From Desulfobacteraceae bacterium (lineage in GTDB: Bacteria; Desulfobacterota; Desulfobacteria; Desulfobacterales; ETH-SRB1): 39,471 nt of DNA. A program made the translations under genes and the position numbers. The stretch covers positions 1-39,471 of the forward strand of contig VMSQ01000189.1 of the NCBI GenBank assembly GCA_013792055.1, read 5' to 3'. The notes beneath the pieces are model-generated. The model was not told where the DNA came from, made no database searches, and saw only the letters and a list, made by a program, of their open reading frames with translations. Positions 27,045 to 37,307 of the stretch are shown here, one piece after another (the stretch's first letter is position 1; every line of letters begins with the position of its first letter).

Positions 27045-28937
27045 TTAAAATATATCGGGCCAAAGGCCCGGGTCCGTCTCCATTGGCGCTGAGGGATATT
27101 TTGCGGCCGGCTTCTTGACCAGCAATAACAGCGAGTGTGGCTTCCGGTCAAGGCTGATCGTCTCGCTGAAAAAAAGATCGCCAGGCGTGGCGCTTCCCGG
27201 TCCCCGCCAGCATGTATCGGCCGAATCCATCGCCTTTTTCCACCTGCCCGGGGAAACGCGGACAGCAACGGATCCGGAAACATCGCTGAAATTGAACACC
27301 GCCAAGGCCTCATCCCTATCACTCCAGCGCCGGATGAGAAGAATTTTCTTTTGATTCAGTCCCACCACTTCCATATTTTTTTTATTAAGGGATGATAGGG
27401 CCCGGATTTCTTTTCGCAGCCGCATCAGTTGCCGGTAATATTCATAAATCACCCGGTGGGGGTCCTGGTAGCGCAGATGATGGTTGAGCCGGGCATTTAA
27501 AAAAGTGGTTTCATCCTGTGGATCCGGGGGCTCTGCCTGCCAACTGAAACCGGCAAACTCCAGACGCCTTCCCTGCCGGACAGCCTTAACCAGATCCGGG
27601 TCCGAATGACTGATAAAATACGCAAATCGTGCCGTCTCACCGTATTCTTCACCCATAAAGAGCAAGGGTATAAAAGGAGAGAGTAGAAGCGTGGCGGCAG
27701 TCAGTTTTAACTGCTCCAGTGTGACCAGCTCGCTCAACCGTTCTCCTTGCATGCGGTTGCCCACCTGGTCGTGATTCTGAGCAAAGACAATTAGACGTCG
27801 GGCCGGGATATCCCGTGATGAACTGCCATGCCGGCGTTTTCTGTATTGCGAATATCGGCCGGCGTAAACAAAGCCCTCCCGCCAGGCTGTGACCAGATCC
27901 CGGAAATGACCGAAATCCTGATAGTACCCCTCCTGCTCACCGGTCAAAACGGTGTGGAGCGCGTGGTGAAAGTCGTCATTCCACTGGGCATCGAGACCGT
28001 ATCCGCCTAGGACCCCGGGCCGGATTAGCCGCGGGTCGTTGAGGGCGCTTTCGGCAATGACGTAAATCCTGCGGTTTAAACGGTCCCCCTGGCAGTGAAC
28101 AGCATGGGCAAGTGCTTCTAAAAAGGGCTTGGCGGAAAAATCAAAAATGGCGTGAACCGCATCCAGCCGAAGGGCATCCATGTGGAATTGACCGGTCCAG
28201 TAAAGGGCGTTTTCGATAAAAAAGCGCCGGACATCATCGCTGAATTCCCCATCGAAATTTATGGCCCATCCCCACGGGGTTTTATACCGGTCGGTAAAGT
28301 AGGACCCAAAATCACCCAGGTAGTTTCCTTCCGGGCCAAGGTGATTGTAAACAACATCCAGAACAACAGCGATCCCTTTTTGGTGGCAGGCATTCACCAA
28401 TCGTTTAAGGCCCGAAGGTCCACCATAGGAATTTTGAACGGCAAACGGGTAGGCGCCGTCATATCCCCAGTTTCGTGCACCGGGAAACTGGGCCACAGGC
28501 ATCAGTTCAATTGCTGTAATGCCAAGCGTTTTCAGATCATCTAAAAAAGGAATGACCGCATCAAAGGTGCCTTCCGTGGTGAATGTTCCCACATGCAGTT
28601 CATACAGGATATAGCGGGAAAGGGGCAGACCGGACCATGCAATGTCCTCCCAGGGGAAATTCGTCGCAACCACCTCCGATGGCCCGTGCACTCCCTGGGG
28701 CTGATAACGGGAGGCCGGATCAGGCCGTTTTTTCTGCTGATCCAGGCAGTACATATAAAGACTTCCAGGCTTGACCCCTTCTGCAAGAACATCATGATAT
28801 CCGCCGGGCCGTCTTTCCATCGCGATGACGCTCGGTTCCGGAGAAAGGATCTGGACTACGACCTCGTTTGCAAAGGGCGCCCACACCTCAAACCGGCAAA
28901 CGCCGTCTCCCATATAGGTGGCGCCAAGATTGTTCAT
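27045..28937 (-). CDS. treZ: Maltooligosyltrehalose trehalohydrolase (TreZ)
   Basis: A 630-residue GH13 enzyme that releases free trehalose from maltooligosyltrehalose, the TreY product. It has an N-terminal beta-sandwich ([19 protein letters not shown]), then the TreZ barrel with [53 protein letters not shown], the predicted nucleophile D259 in [12 protein letters not shown], acid/base E296 in VIAESALND and D390 in [11 protein letters not shown]. Its ATG overlaps the glgB stop by four bases (ATGA), so the two are translationally coupled. The GH57 gene follows after 27 bp. The order glgB-treZ-GH57-treY puts branching and trehalose recovery in one transcript. Confidence 0.96.
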   Translation of the reverse strand: MNNLGATYMGDGVCRFEVWAPFANEVVVQILSPEPSVIAMERRPGGYHDVLAEGVKPGSLYMYCLDQQKKRPDPASRYQPQGVHGPSEVVATNFPWEDIAWSGLPLSRYILYELHVGTFTTEGTFDAVIPFLDDLKTLGITAIELMPVAQFPGARNWGYDGAYPFAVQNSYGGPSGLKRLVNACHQKGIAVVLDVVYNHLGPEGNYLGDFGSYFTDRYKTPWGWAINFDGEFSDDVRRFFIENALYWTGQFHMDALRLDAVHAIFDFSAKPFLEALAHAVHCQGDRLNRRIYVIAESALNDPRLIRPGVLGGYGLDAQWNDDFHHALHTVLTGEQEGYYQDFGHFRDLVTAWREGFVYAGRYSQYRKRRHGSSSRDIPARRLIVFAQNHDQVGNRMQGERLSELVTLEQLKLTAATLLLSPFIPLLFMGEEYGETARFAYFISHSDPDLVKAVRQGRRLEFAGFSWQAEPPDPQDETTFLNARLNHHLRYQDPHRVIYEYYRQLMRLRKEIRALSSLNKKNMEVVGLNQKKILLIRRWSDRDEALAVFNFSDVSGSVAVRVSPGRWKKAMDSADTCWRGPGSATPGDLFFSETISLDRKPHSLLLLVKKPAAKYPSAPMETDPGLWPDIF

Positions 28938-30910
28938 AATTCTTCTTCTTCGTTTTTGAAAAATATGACCGCCAGAGGGGGAAGAGCCATTGTGATCGAA
29001 TAGGGTCTGCCGTGAAACGGAACAGGGGCGGCTGTCACGCCCCCCATGGTTCCCCAGCCGCTTCCGCCGTAGTCTTTGGCATCACTGTTGATCACCTCCC
29101 GCCAGACCCCGGCACGGGGAGCTCCGATCCGGTAATTGAGCCGTGGAACCGGCGTAAAATTGAACACCACGATCATCAAATCTCCGGCCGCGCACCCCCG
29201 GCGAATGAGGCTCAGGGTACTCTGCCGGGAATCGTTGCAATCGATCCATTCAAAGCCCCCGGCGGTAAAGTCAAGTTCATGCAGGGCCGGTTCACGCTGA
29301 TACATTCGATTTAGATCTTCGACCCATCGCTGCAGGCCTGAATGCAGTGGATTGTTGAGGAGGTGCCAGTCCAGGCTCTGATCGTGATTCCATTCAGCTT
29401 CCTGTCCAAACTCCGCGCCCATGAAAATCAGCTTTTTCCCGGGCTGGGCAAACATGTTACCGAAGAGCAGCCTGAGGTTGGCAAACTTTTGCCAAGGATC
29501 ACCGGGCATTTTCCCCAGCAGCGAGCCCTTTCCATGGACCACCTCATCGTGGGAAAGCGGAAGCACGTAATTTTCGTGAAAGGCATACAGCATCCGAAAA
29601 TTCAGCTTGCTATGATGATATGATCGATAGACAGGGGCTTGGGACATATATTCGAGCGTGTCATGCATCCAGCCCATATCCCATTTCATGTCAAAACCCA
29701 GCCCGCCGATATAGGTGTTTCTGGAAACCATCGGCCATGCCGTTGATTCTTCTGCGATTGTCATCGCCTGGGGATAATTCCGATTGATCTCCTCATTTAA
29801 GCGCCGTAAAAATGCGATGGCTTCTAAATTTTCCCTGCCGCCGTAACGATTGGGCACCCACTCTCCCTGCTTCCGGGAATAGTCCAGGTAAAGCATTGAG
29901 GCGACGGCATCCACCCGCAGGCCGTCAACGTGATATTTGTCCAGCCAGAACAGCGCGCTGCTGATCAAAAAACTGATCACTTCCTGGCGGCCGTAATTGA
30001 AAATATCGCTCTTCCAGTCGGGGTGGAATCCCTGCCGGGGATCGGCATGTTCAAAGAGGTGGGTTCCATCAAAATAGCCCAGGCCATGCTCGTCGCTGGG
30101 AAAATGAGAAGGAACCCAGTCCAGAATGACGCCGATCCCTTTTTGATGAAGATAGTCGATGAGATACATCAAGTCCTGAGGGGTTCCGTACCGCCTGGTG
30201 GGCGCGAAATATCCAACGGTTTGATAACCCCAGGACCCGTAAAAGGGATGCTCGGTTATCGGCAGAAATTCCACATGGGTAAAACCCATCCGGGTGATGT
30301 ATTCGGCCAGCACAGGGGCAAGCTCCCGATAGGTCAGCGGACGGTTGTCATCTTCAGGCACCCGCCGCCAGGATCCGATATGCACTTCATAAATGATCAT
30401 TGGCGCTTCAGGGGCGTTTCGCGGCCCCCTTTTATCCATCCACTCCTGATCCCGCCACTGATATTCCAGTTCCCATGCAACCGATGCGGTTAAAGGGGGC
30501 GCTTCATAACAGAGGGCAAAGGGGTCGGCCTTGTTCACACGGTAGTTTTGGACCCGTGAGATGATATGGTATTTGTAAACATCCCCGTTTTTGATCCCCG
30601 GGATGAAACCTTCCCAGAGTCCTGACTGCTCCCTGGGGCGCAGCGGATGGCTTTCTTTATCCCAGCCATTGAAATCCCCGATGACACAGACCCGGGCGGC
30701 ATTGGGGGCCCAAACGGAAAACACGGCGCCCTCAAGGCCTTTCTGCTTAACAAGGCGAGCGCCCATTTTTTCGTAGAGCTGAAAATGATTCCCCTGGTTG
30801 AAAAGATAAATATCCTCTTCGGACAGAAGATGACGATCATTTTGAATGGCTTTGTTTGCCTCCGAAGCGGGATGGCTCTGGTTTTCTCCTTTTTTGCCGT
30901 CCTGTGACAT
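28934..30910 (-). CDS. glgB: 1,4-alpha-glucan branching enzyme (GlgB, GH13)
   Basis: A 658-residue branching enzyme that introduces alpha-1,6 branch points into alpha-1,4-glucan. It begins with a CBM48 domain ([20 protein letters not shown], 64-83), then [34 protein letters not shown], the barrel nucleophile D334 in [16 protein letters not shown]387 in IAEEST and the [15 protein letters not shown] motif. The ATG at 30910 has a GGAGG site; a GTG at 30922 extends the frame by four codons and is less likely. The protein lacks the extra long N-terminal CBM of E. coli GlgB (728 aa). It follows treS-mak after 114 bp, which contain a perfect 7-bp stem hairpin at 30949-30969. Confidence 0.96.
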   Translation of the reverse strand: MSQDGKKGENQSHPASEANKAIQNDRHLLSEEDIYLFNQGNHFQLYEKMGARLVKQKGLEGAVFSVWAPNAARVCVIGDFNGWDKESHPLRPREQSGLWEGFIPGIKNGDVYKYHIISRVQNYRVNKADPFALCYEAPPLTASVAWELEYQWRDQEWMDKRGPRNAPEAPMIIYEVHIGSWRRVPEDDNRPLTYRELAPVLAEYITRMGFTHVEFLPITEHPFYGSWGYQTVGYFAPTRRYGTPQDLMYLIDYLHQKGIGVILDWVPSHFPSDEHGLGYFDGTHLFEHADPRQGFHPDWKSDIFNYGRQEVISFLISSALFWLDKYHVDGLRVDAVASMLYLDYSRKQGEWVPNRYGGRENLEAIAFLRRLNEEINRNYPQAMTIAEESTAWPMVSRNTYIGGLGFDMKWDMGWMHDTLEYMSQAPVYRSYHHSKLNFRMLYAFHENYVLPLSHDEVVHGKGSLLGKMPGDPWQKFANLRLLFGNMFAQPGKKLIFMGAEFGQEAEWNHDQSLDWHLLNNPLHSGLQRWVEDLNRMYQREPALHELDFTAGGFEWIDCNDSRQSTLSLIRRGCAAGDLMIVVFNFTPVPRLNYRIGAPRAGVWREVINSDAKDYGGSGWGTMGGVTAAPVPFHGRPYSITMALPPLAVIFFKNEEEEL

Positions 30911-30948
30911 GATTACCTCCACCGCTGACTAAAATGAGCTGAAGTTTT

Positions 30949-30969
30949 GAGTGACTTCTCACGTCACTC
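30949..30969. other. Perfect hairpin in the treS-mak/glgB gap
   Basis: GAGTGAC and GTCACTC (7 bp each) flank a 7-base loop. It lies between treS-mak and glgB, in the only gap of more than 100 bp inside the operon. There is no clean T-run on the minus strand, so it is not a standard terminator. It could set the relative level of the two halves of the operon. Confidence 0.4.
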
Positions 30970-31024
30970 CGCATTTCGCACTCCGAATTCCCCCATATCC
31001 CGTTATTCCAATTGGGCGAAACCC

Positions 31025-34000
31025 CTAAGTTTTTTGCTCGGCCTCAAGCAATTGCTGTATGCCCTGCAGGGGGATTTGTATCCATCCCGGGCGGTTGTTC
31101 AACTCATAGCCCATCTCATAGATGGCTTTTTCCAGCAGATAAGCATCCAGTAAAACGTTAAGTTCTTGCCTTGTCTGTGGTAAAAAGTCACCTTGATCGC
31201 AAACCTTCAGGTAAAATTTTAAAAATATAGCCGACACCCATATTTGCCACAAGTCTCCCCATGAATCCAGGTATGGCAGGGTTTCCCGGTTGGCCGGCCA
31301 TAGGGCTTTATGTTTTAAAAGGGCCGTGTGGACCACATAGTGAAAAGAGCGCAGCATACCGGCAACATCCCGCAAGGGGGACCGCTTTATCCGACGTTCG
31401 GAAATGGTGCGGGCCGGTTCCCCCTCGAAATCGATGATCACAAAATCGTTTCCGGTATAAAGTACCTGCCCAAGGTGATAATCCCCGTGGCAGCGCATGC
31501 GCATGGCAGTGATTTTTATGTCGAGAAGGGCACGAAAACGGCCCAGGATTTCCTGCTTGCGTTCGAGTATGTTCCGGGCCATGGCAAGAGATTCCTGGGG
31601 AAGATCCTTCAGGCGCTTGCCAAGGAGCAGAAGGTTTTTTTCGGTCAGGGTGCGCATGGACTGGTAAAGCGATCGCTGGTAGATCTTGGAAAAAGGCTCC
31701 GGAACAAACTGCGGCGCATGTTCGCCTGCGGCGCAAAGCGCCAGATGGAGCTCTCCGGTGCGCTGACCTAAAAGCCGGGCTGATTCTACATAAGAACCCA
31801 TACAGTCAAATATTTCCGGCGGTGGCTCAGCATCCATCAGATCCAGTAAAGACCCGCAAAATATGGGTGGGGGCTGTTTGCCGGCCGGTTGCGTCAAAAC
31901 ATGTTCAAAAGAGTGGGCCAACATATCTAGCGTATACTGCCAGGCATCTCCCTGATTTTGAACAAAACCCTGAAGGATGGCCAACGTTGCCGGTTCCTGA
32001 CGGTCTTTGCGATATTCGATGGCCCCGGCTAACGGGGGAATGGATCTGAAACCCTTTTCGGTTAAAAACCTTCCAATTTCCAGGTCCGGATTTATTCCCG
32101 GCTGAAACCTTCTGAAAAGCTTTAATATATATTTGTTCCCATATACCAGCGAGGTATTGCTTTGTTCGGCTTTGAGTATCGATGGCTCCGGGGAGGCTTC
32201 GAGGGGTCCGACGATTTGTTTAAACATGCGGGTCGTAGAGATCGTTATTTTGCCATCTGCGCCTTTGCGATGATTCCATCGCGCCATGGTTTCCAGCAAC
32301 GCTTTGCCGAAAGCCTTGACGGTAAAGGGGTCAAAAAGAATTCCTTCTTCTTTTTTGTCGGTTATGAACAGGCGGGCAACCACCAGATGCGGCCATAACC
32401 GGAGAATCTCTTCGGCCTGCTTACCCGTGGCATAAGATAAAGGCAGGACATAGGTTTCAGGATCTCCTTCCAGATAATCCACCGCAACCAAGGCGATGGT
32501 TGCCGGAAAATCTTTATGCTGCGGCAGTGGGATGAGTTCCTGGATGCGCACAAATTTGATCTGGCGGGCTTTTCCTCCAAACCAGCGCTGCTTCCCGAGA
32601 TATGCACCGAGCAGGTTTTCCAGCCGGTGCTTTTTCCTGTCGCTGAAAATACGTTCCCATTTACCGTCAATCTCCAAAGTGGAAAGCAGGGTTTGCAGGG
32701 TAACGGCCTCTTCCGGTCCTCCCGACTCCGGTGGTTGCAGTAAAAACCAGTAAAAGGCGTGAGGACCCAATGTAAACGGATATGGATTTTCTCCCACGCC
32801 GGGAAATTTCGTGCGACCGAATATTTCGATGGGAGTCGCTCCCCGATAGGCGGAAAGATCGAGTTCCACATATTGGACAAAGCGTGAAAGATTGGCAACT
32901 ACCAGAATCCGCTCTTCGTCGTGGGCTCGAATAAAGGAAAATATTTTGGGATTGTCGGGATGCAAGAACTGCATGGTTCCACGGCTGAAAGCCTTGAACC
33001 GCTTTCGAAGCATAATAAGACGCTTCATCCACCACAACAGGGAATGCGGGTTATTCTGCTGGGTCTGCACATTGATGACTTCATAATGATATTCAGGATC
33101 AATGATAATGGGCAGATAGAGCTGCTGAGGATTGGCGCCTGAAAACCCGGCGTTTCTATCCGCACTCCAGTGCATGGGCGTGCGCACGCCGTTGCGGTCC
33201 CCCAGATAGACGTTGTCTCCCATGCCGATTTCGTCTCCGTAGTAAATCACCGGTGTCCCGGGAACGGAAAAAAGAATGCCGTTCATCAGTTCAATTCTTC
33301 GGCGGTGATTTCCCAGAAGAGGGGCAAGTCGGCGGCAGATGCCCTGGTTTAATCGCATCCGAGGATCATGGCCGTAGGCCCGATACATGTAATCGCGCTC
33401 TTCGTCCGTGACCATTTCCAGCGTTAGTTCATCGTGATTCCGCAAAAAAACCGCCCACTGGCAAGCGTCCGGTATCGCCGGGGTCTGTTCGAGAATATCG
33501 ACAAGGGGAAGCCGGTCTTCCATTTGCAGCGCCATAAAGAGGCGGGGCATCAGCGGAAAGTGGAAAGCCATATGAACCTCGTCCCCATCGCCAAAATAGG
33601 CCGCGGCATCCTCGGGCCATTGGTTGGCCTCTCCCAGCAGCATCCGATGTGGGTATCTGCTTTCCAGATGACCTCGCAGCCGTTTTAAAAATTCGTGGGT
33701 TTCGGGCAGGTTTTCACAATTGGTGCCCTCGCGCTCATACAGGTACGGTACCGCATCCAGTCGCATGCCATCCACCCCCATTGCCAGCCAGAAATCCAAA
33801 ACCTTGAAGATGGCCCGGTGCACTTTCGGGTTGTCGTAGTTTAAATCAGGTTGGTGGGAATAAAACCGGTGCCAGTAATAAGCGTTTGACACCGGGTCCC
33901 AGGCCCAGTTGGAGGATTCAAAATCCTGAAAAATAATCCTGGCCTCTTGAAACCGGTTCGGTGTATCATTCCACACGTAAAAATTTCGCCAGGCACTGCC

Positions 34001-34393
34001 GGGTTTGGCACGTCGGGCGTGCTGGAACCAGGAATGCTGGTCGGAAGTGTGGTTGATTACCAGTTCGGTGATCACCCGCAACTCGCGCCGATGGGCCTCG
34101 CGCATAAACTTCTTAAAATCCTGAAGTTTTCCATAAGAAGGATGGATGCTGGTATAATCGGAAATATCATACCCGTCGTCCTTTAAGGGAGAAGGGTAAA
34201 AAGGGAGCAGCCAGATGGCGGTCACGCCCAGGTCCTGCAGATAATCAAGCTTTTCACAAAGCCCTTTAAAATCGCCAATCCCATCGTTGTTGCGGTCAAA
34301 AAAGGTTTTTACATGAAGCTGGTAAATAATGGCATCTTTGTACCAGAGGGGATCGTCTCCTGAAACTGAATCTTTTTTTAAAACTTTGGTCAT
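31025..34393 (-). CDS. treS: Trehalose synthase fused to maltokinase (TreS-Mak/Pep2)
   Basis: A 1122-residue fusion. Residues 1 to about 560 are TreS, a GH13 enzyme that isomerises trehalose and maltose: YKDAIIYQLHVKTFFDRNNDGIGDF, GVDGMRLDAVPYLYERE with D213, LLGEANQWPED with E255 and FLRNHDELTLEMV with D321. Residues from about 590 to 1122 are maltokinase, with an N-terminal cap (LGKQRWFGGKARQIKF) and the kinase-like motifs CHGDYHLGQVL (D971) and FVIIDFEGEP. The second half phosphorylates maltose to maltose-1-phosphate with ATP. This channels trehalose straight to the substrate of GlgE, which is encoded 13 bp upstream. TreS-Mak fusions are a known arrangement of the GlgE pathway. Confidence 0.96.
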   Translation of the reverse strand: MTKVLKKDSVSGDDPLWYKDAIIYQLHVKTFFDRNNDGIGDFKGLCEKLDYLQDLGVTAIWLLPFYPSPLKDDGYDISDYTSIHPSYGKLQDFKKFMREAHRRELRVITELVINHTSDQHSWFQHARRAKPGSAWRNFYVWNDTPNRFQEARIIFQDFESSNWAWDPVSNAYYWHRFYSHQPDLNYDNPKVHRAIFKVLDFWLAMGVDGMRLDAVPYLYEREGTNCENLPETHEFLKRLRGHLESRYPHRMLLGEANQWPEDAAAYFGDGDEVHMAFHFPLMPRLFMALQMEDRLPLVDILEQTPAIPDACQWAVFLRNHDELTLEMVTDEERDYMYRAYGHDPRMRLNQGICRRLAPLLGNHRRRIELMNGILFSVPGTPVIYYGDEIGMGDNVYLGDRNGVRTPMHWSADRNAGFSGANPQQLYLPIIIDPEYHYEVINVQTQQNNPHSLLWWMKRLIMLRKRFKAFSRGTMQFLHPDNPKIFSFIRAHDEERILVVANLSRFVQYVELDLSAYRGATPIEIFGRTKFPGVGENPYPFTLGPHAFYWFLLQPPESGGPEEAVTLQTLLSTLEIDGKWERIFSDRKKHRLENLLGAYLGKQRWFGGKARQIKFVRIQELIPLPQHKDFPATIALVAVDYLEGDPETYVLPLSYATGKQAEEILRLWPHLVVARLFITDKKEEGILFDPFTVKAFGKALLETMARWNHRKGADGKITISTTRMFKQIVGPLEASPEPSILKAEQSNTSLVYGNKYILKLFRRFQPGINPDLEIGRFLTEKGFRSIPPLAGAIEYRKDRQEPATLAILQGFVQNQGDAWQYTLDMLAHSFEHVLTQPAGKQPPPIFCGSLLDLMDAEPPPEIFDCMGSYVESARLLGQRTGELHLALCAAGEHAPQFVPEPFSKIYQRSLYQSMRTLTEKNLLLLGKRLKDLPQESLAMARNILERKQEILGRFRALLDIKITAMRMRCHGDYHLGQVLYTGNDFVIIDFEGEPARTISERRIKRSPLRDVAGMLRSFHYVVHTALLKHKALWPANRETLPYLDSWGDLWQIWVSAIFLKFYLKVCDQGDFLPQTRQELNVLLDAYLLEKAIYEMGYELNNRPGWIQIPLQGIQQLLEAEQKT

Positions 34394-34406
34394 GGCGGTT
34401 GCACCT

Positions 34407-36398
34407 TTAAATAAAGTAATCGAAATCCTGTTCGGTTCGCAAACGGCGTCTTACCCGGAAAATGTGCGCGGGGACGATCTGGGGGTTGATCTCCACATAG
34501 CCTCGGGGTCCATGCCACAGGTAGCGCGCATCGCTCAGCAGATCATGCATCTGGTATGAGTGCTGTAGATCAAGGCTCAATTCTGACAGGGGCAGTTCCA
34601 GCCAGCCGGTATGACTGTGGTGGGGGTCAAGATTAACCACCACAACAATGATGTTGGAAAAATCTTCGGTATGTTTGCTATAAGCGATCAGCTGGTCGCT
34701 GTCGACAGGAAGAAACTGGAGGCTCCAATCACTTTGAAGGGCCGGGTTCTCTCTGCGGAGCTGATTCACCCGGGAGATAAAGTCTTTGAGGTTCCGGGGA
34801 CTTTTAATGTCCCATAGTTTAATTTCATACTTTTCGGAATCCAGATATTCTTCGCTCCGTCGCTCCCGAGGCCTGTTCTCGCATAACTCAAAGGCCGGTC
34901 CGTAAATCCCGTAATTTGCCCCAAGGGTTGCTGCCAGAACCAGCCGGGACATGAAGGCAGCCCTTCCCCCGATCTGCAGATACTCGGTGAGAATATCCGG
35001 CGTATTGGGCCAGAGGCTGGGTCTGAAAAATTCCCGCACGCCTGTCTCCTTTAATTCCGTAAAGTACTTGGTGATCTCCCATTTGGTGTTGCGCCAGGCA
35101 AAATAAGTGTAAGACTGGGAAAATCCCAGCTTTGCCAGGTTGTACATGATCTTGGGCCGGGTAAAAGCTTCGGCCAGGAAAATAATATCGGGATAGTCCC
35201 TTTTAACCTCTGAGATGAGCCATTCCCAGAAGGAGAGGGGTTTGGTATGCGGGTTATCCATCCTGAATATTCGAACACCCTGATCAATCCAGAAATAGAC
35301 GATACTTTTGAGTTCTTCCCAGAGTTCCTGCCATTTTTCGGTTTCGAAGTCGAAAGGATAAATGTCTTCATATTTCTTGGGTGGGTTTTCGGCATACTGG
35401 ATGGTGCCATCCGGACGCAGGCGAAACCATTCGGGGTGTTCATGGACACAGGGATGGTCCGGCGAACATTGGAAGGCCAGATCTAAAGCCACTTCAATCC
35501 CCAGTTTTTGGGCCGCTAAGACCATGTTGCCGAACTCGCCAAGGGTCCCCAGCCGGTGGTGAATCGCTTTATGTCCTCCCTCGTGGGAGCCAATGGCCCA
35601 CGGGCTTCCCGGAGCATCCGGCTCAGCAACCGGCGAGTTGTTTTTCCCTTTCCGATGCGTGTGCCCGATGGGGTGGATCGGCGGCAAATACAGTACGTCA
35701 AAACCCATTTTAGCAATATACGAAAGTCTGGCCTCGCAGTCTTTGAATGTCGCGTGGCGCTTCATTCCATTGGCACAGGAACGCGGAAACATTTCATACC
35801 AGGTGCTATAACAGGCCTTCTTTCGATCTACGACGGCCATGAGTTCTTTGTCCCAGGTGACGGCGGACTGTCTAAAGGGGTGCTTGGCCATCAGGGCCGC
35901 AAGTTCATCATCTAAAGCCAGACGGATTTTATGTTCCAGGAGTTGATCGGATTTTAGCGTCTTTGCCCAATCCGCCAGCCTTTTGCCGGCGGTTTCAGGA
36001 TCTGCCGCACCGGCAGCGTTGATTATTTCGGCGCCTATTAACAGGGACATGGAAACATCCTGATCAGCCGCCAGTCTCTTTTGCAGATCCTTGCGCCAGG
36101 TTTTGAACGGATCGATCCATCCCCGGACAGTGTAGCAATATCGTCCGGTTTCCGATACCACAAAAACCCCCTGCCAGTGATCGTTGTTTATAAACATCAA
36201 GGAGACTGCACTCCATTGGGGTGTCGTTTCTTTTCGGTACAGCAGTTCGGCGCCCAAGACATCATGCCCGTCGGCAAAAATATCCGCTTCCACCACAATC
36301 GCTTCACCCGCAATCCGCTTGATAGGATAGCGGCCACCGTCGACTTGCGGTTTTACGCTTTCGATAAAAATCCGATTGAATGCTGGTTTGGCTTTCAT
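34407..36398 (-). CDS. glgE: Alpha-1,4-glucan:maltose-1-phosphate maltosyltransferase (GlgE, GH13)
   Basis: A 663-residue enzyme that extends linear alpha-1,4-glucan by two glucose units from maltose-1-phosphate. It has the GlgE N-terminal domain (RIFIESVKPQVDGGRYPIKR), then YSTWYEMFPRS, LYLPPIHPIGHTHRKGKNN, a long ALDLAFQCSPDHPCVHEHPEWF segment, the nucleophile D381 in RIFRMDNPHTKP and acid/base E410 in FLAEAFTRPK. The size matches characterised GlgE proteins. The ATG is preceded by AGGAGA eight bases upstream. It is the first gene of the nine-gene operon, with a good sigma70-like promoter upstream. GlgE makes this a sugar-nucleotide-independent glucan synthesis route fed by trehalose. Confidence 0.97.
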   Translation of the reverse strand: MKAKPAFNRIFIESVKPQVDGGRYPIKRIAGEAIVVEADIFADGHDVLGAELLYRKETTPQWSAVSLMFINNDHWQGVFVVSETGRYCYTVRGWIDPFKTWRKDLQKRLAADQDVSMSLLIGAEIINAAGAADPETAGKRLADWAKTLKSDQLLEHKIRLALDDELAALMAKHPFRQSAVTWDKELMAVVDRKKACYSTWYEMFPRSCANGMKRHATFKDCEARLSYIAKMGFDVLYLPPIHPIGHTHRKGKNNSPVAEPDAPGSPWAIGSHEGGHKAIHHRLGTLGEFGNMVLAAQKLGIEVALDLAFQCSPDHPCVHEHPEWFRLRPDGTIQYAENPPKKYEDIYPFDFETEKWQELWEELKSIVYFWIDQGVRIFRMDNPHTKPLSFWEWLISEVKRDYPDIIFLAEAFTRPKIMYNLAKLGFSQSYTYFAWRNTKWEITKYFTELKETGVREFFRPSLWPNTPDILTEYLQIGGRAAFMSRLVLAATLGANYGIYGPAFELCENRPRERRSEEYLDSEKYEIKLWDIKSPRNLKDFISRVNQLRRENPALQSDWSLQFLPVDSDQLIAYSKHTEDFSNIIVVVVNLDPHHSHTGWLELPLSELSLDLQHSYQMHDLLSDARYLWHGPRGYVEINPQIVPAHIFRVRRRLRTEQDFDYFI

Positions 36399-36446
36399 GC
36401 GATGATTCTCCTGTTATGATCCAATTTTAAATGCAGCAAAATTAAA

Positions 36447-36475
36447 TTTTTAAGTATTTTCGCGAACCATGTCAA
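36447..36475 (-). promoter_or_regulatory. Predicted sigma70-type promoter of the glgE operon
   Basis: Read on the minus strand, TTGACA (36470-36475) and TAAAAA (36447-36452) are separated by exactly 17 bases, about 50 bp before the glgE start codon. The -35 hexamer is perfect and the -10 is a weaker match. The surrounding DNA is AT-rich. No operator or riboswitch-like structure is evident between the promoter and the gene. Confidence 0.5.
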
Positions 36476-36528
36476 TATTTTATTATGCTTCGCTCTACTT
36501 AAACTTGACACCAACCCATCAGTATTAT

Positions 36529-36689
36529 ACCTAAATTGAGCGATTTTTTACTCGACCTGCACCAATCTTTTGCGCATCAAGGACTTACGAAAAGTCTCGA
36601 CATATCCATTGGTATGCCTACGCTTTTCGCAAACCTTGCTGCATCAATATCTTGGCACATTTCTTCGCAAAAAATCGCTCAACTTAGGT
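36529..36689. mobile_element. 161-bp MITE-like palindromic element
   Basis: The arms at 36529-36549 (ACCTAAATTGAGCGATTTTT plus T) and 36669-36689 are inverted repeats of 21 bp with one mismatch. Inside, a second pair (around CTTACGAAAAG and CTTTTCGCAAAC) and a central CATATCC/GGTATG hairpin near 36601-36617 make the whole a long imperfect palindrome. It has no coding capacity and no transposase, as expected for a non-autonomous element or a structural RNA-like repeat. It separates the glgE promoter from the HhH-protein gene. The terminal motif recurs at 9621-9638. Confidence 0.7.
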
Positions 36690-36724
36690 TATATTTTTTT
36701 GATGTTAACATAAGGAGGATCTAA

Positions 36725-37270
36725 ATGAAACAGAGAAAGAAAGCTTCAACTTTTTGTGTAATTTTCTTTGGTGTATTTGTTTTGTTCCTGTGTGGTAATG
36801 GCTCAGGCATCTGCCAGGGATGGACTGACCTGACAATACGCCGTCTTCCGGATTCTTCTTTTGCAATTGTTGAATCAGGCGAGGCGGGAAAGAAGCTGCG
36901 CCACTGTCCCCATCACGATCCGAACGGCAAGCTCGATGAAGAGCAATTGATATACGTGCTTGGGACCCTGGAGAGGGAAACGTGGCTTGATCTAACGAAC
37001 AGTAATGCTGCAAAAAAGCATCTGGAGAATCACTACGACAAGTTCATAACAAAGACCATGAAAAAAGGATTGCAGGGAACTGTTGACATCAACAGGGCAG
37101 GGCTCACCGAACTTGTAATTCTTCCAAATATCGGACCAGTAATTGCTGTAAAGATCATAGAATATAGAAATATGCACGGCCTGTTTGAATCCATTGAGGA
37201 TTTAAAAAAAGTGGAAGGGATCGGCAGCGGCACTTTTAACGCTGTTCGACATTATATAAGCACTCATTAG
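36725..37270 (+). CDS. Secreted ComEA-like helix-hairpin-helix protein
   Basis: A 181-residue protein with an N-terminal signal peptide or anchor (hydrophobic FCVIFFGVFVLFLCG, 10-24, possible cleavage near residue 31) and a C-terminal HhH domain of the ComEA type (about 119-178): VDINRAGLTELVILPNIGPVIAVKIIEYRNMHGLFESIEDLKKVEGIGSGTF. ComEA-like HhH domains bind double-stranded DNA without sequence preference, for example during DNA uptake. The middle part (about 32-115) is unassigned and has a CPHHDPNGKLDEEQL segment. An AAGGAGG site lies six bases before the ATG. No other competence gene is seen, so a role in DNA uptake is not established. Confidence 0.8.
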   Translation: MKQRKKASTFCVIFFGVFVLFLCGNGSGICQGWTDLTIRRLPDSSFAIVESGEAGKKLRHCPHHDPNGKLDEEQLIYVLGTLERETWLDLTNSNAAKKHLENHYDKFITKTMKKGLQGTVDINRAGLTELVILPNIGPVIAVKIIEYRNMHGLFESIEDLKKVEGIGSGTFNAVRHYISTH

Positions 37271-37307
37271 CTTCCCCAGCCCCTGAATTATTTATGATAT
37301 TATTGAG

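Noticed and set aside
36505..36531. Plus-strand TTGACA with TATACC-like -10 before the HhH gene
   Set aside because: Spacing is only about 15 bases and transcription would have to cross the 161-bp palindrome, so it is not listed as a promoter.
36536..36724. 62-codon open frame across the palindromic element
   Set aside because: It is made up almost wholly of inverted-repeat sequence and has no ribosome binding site.
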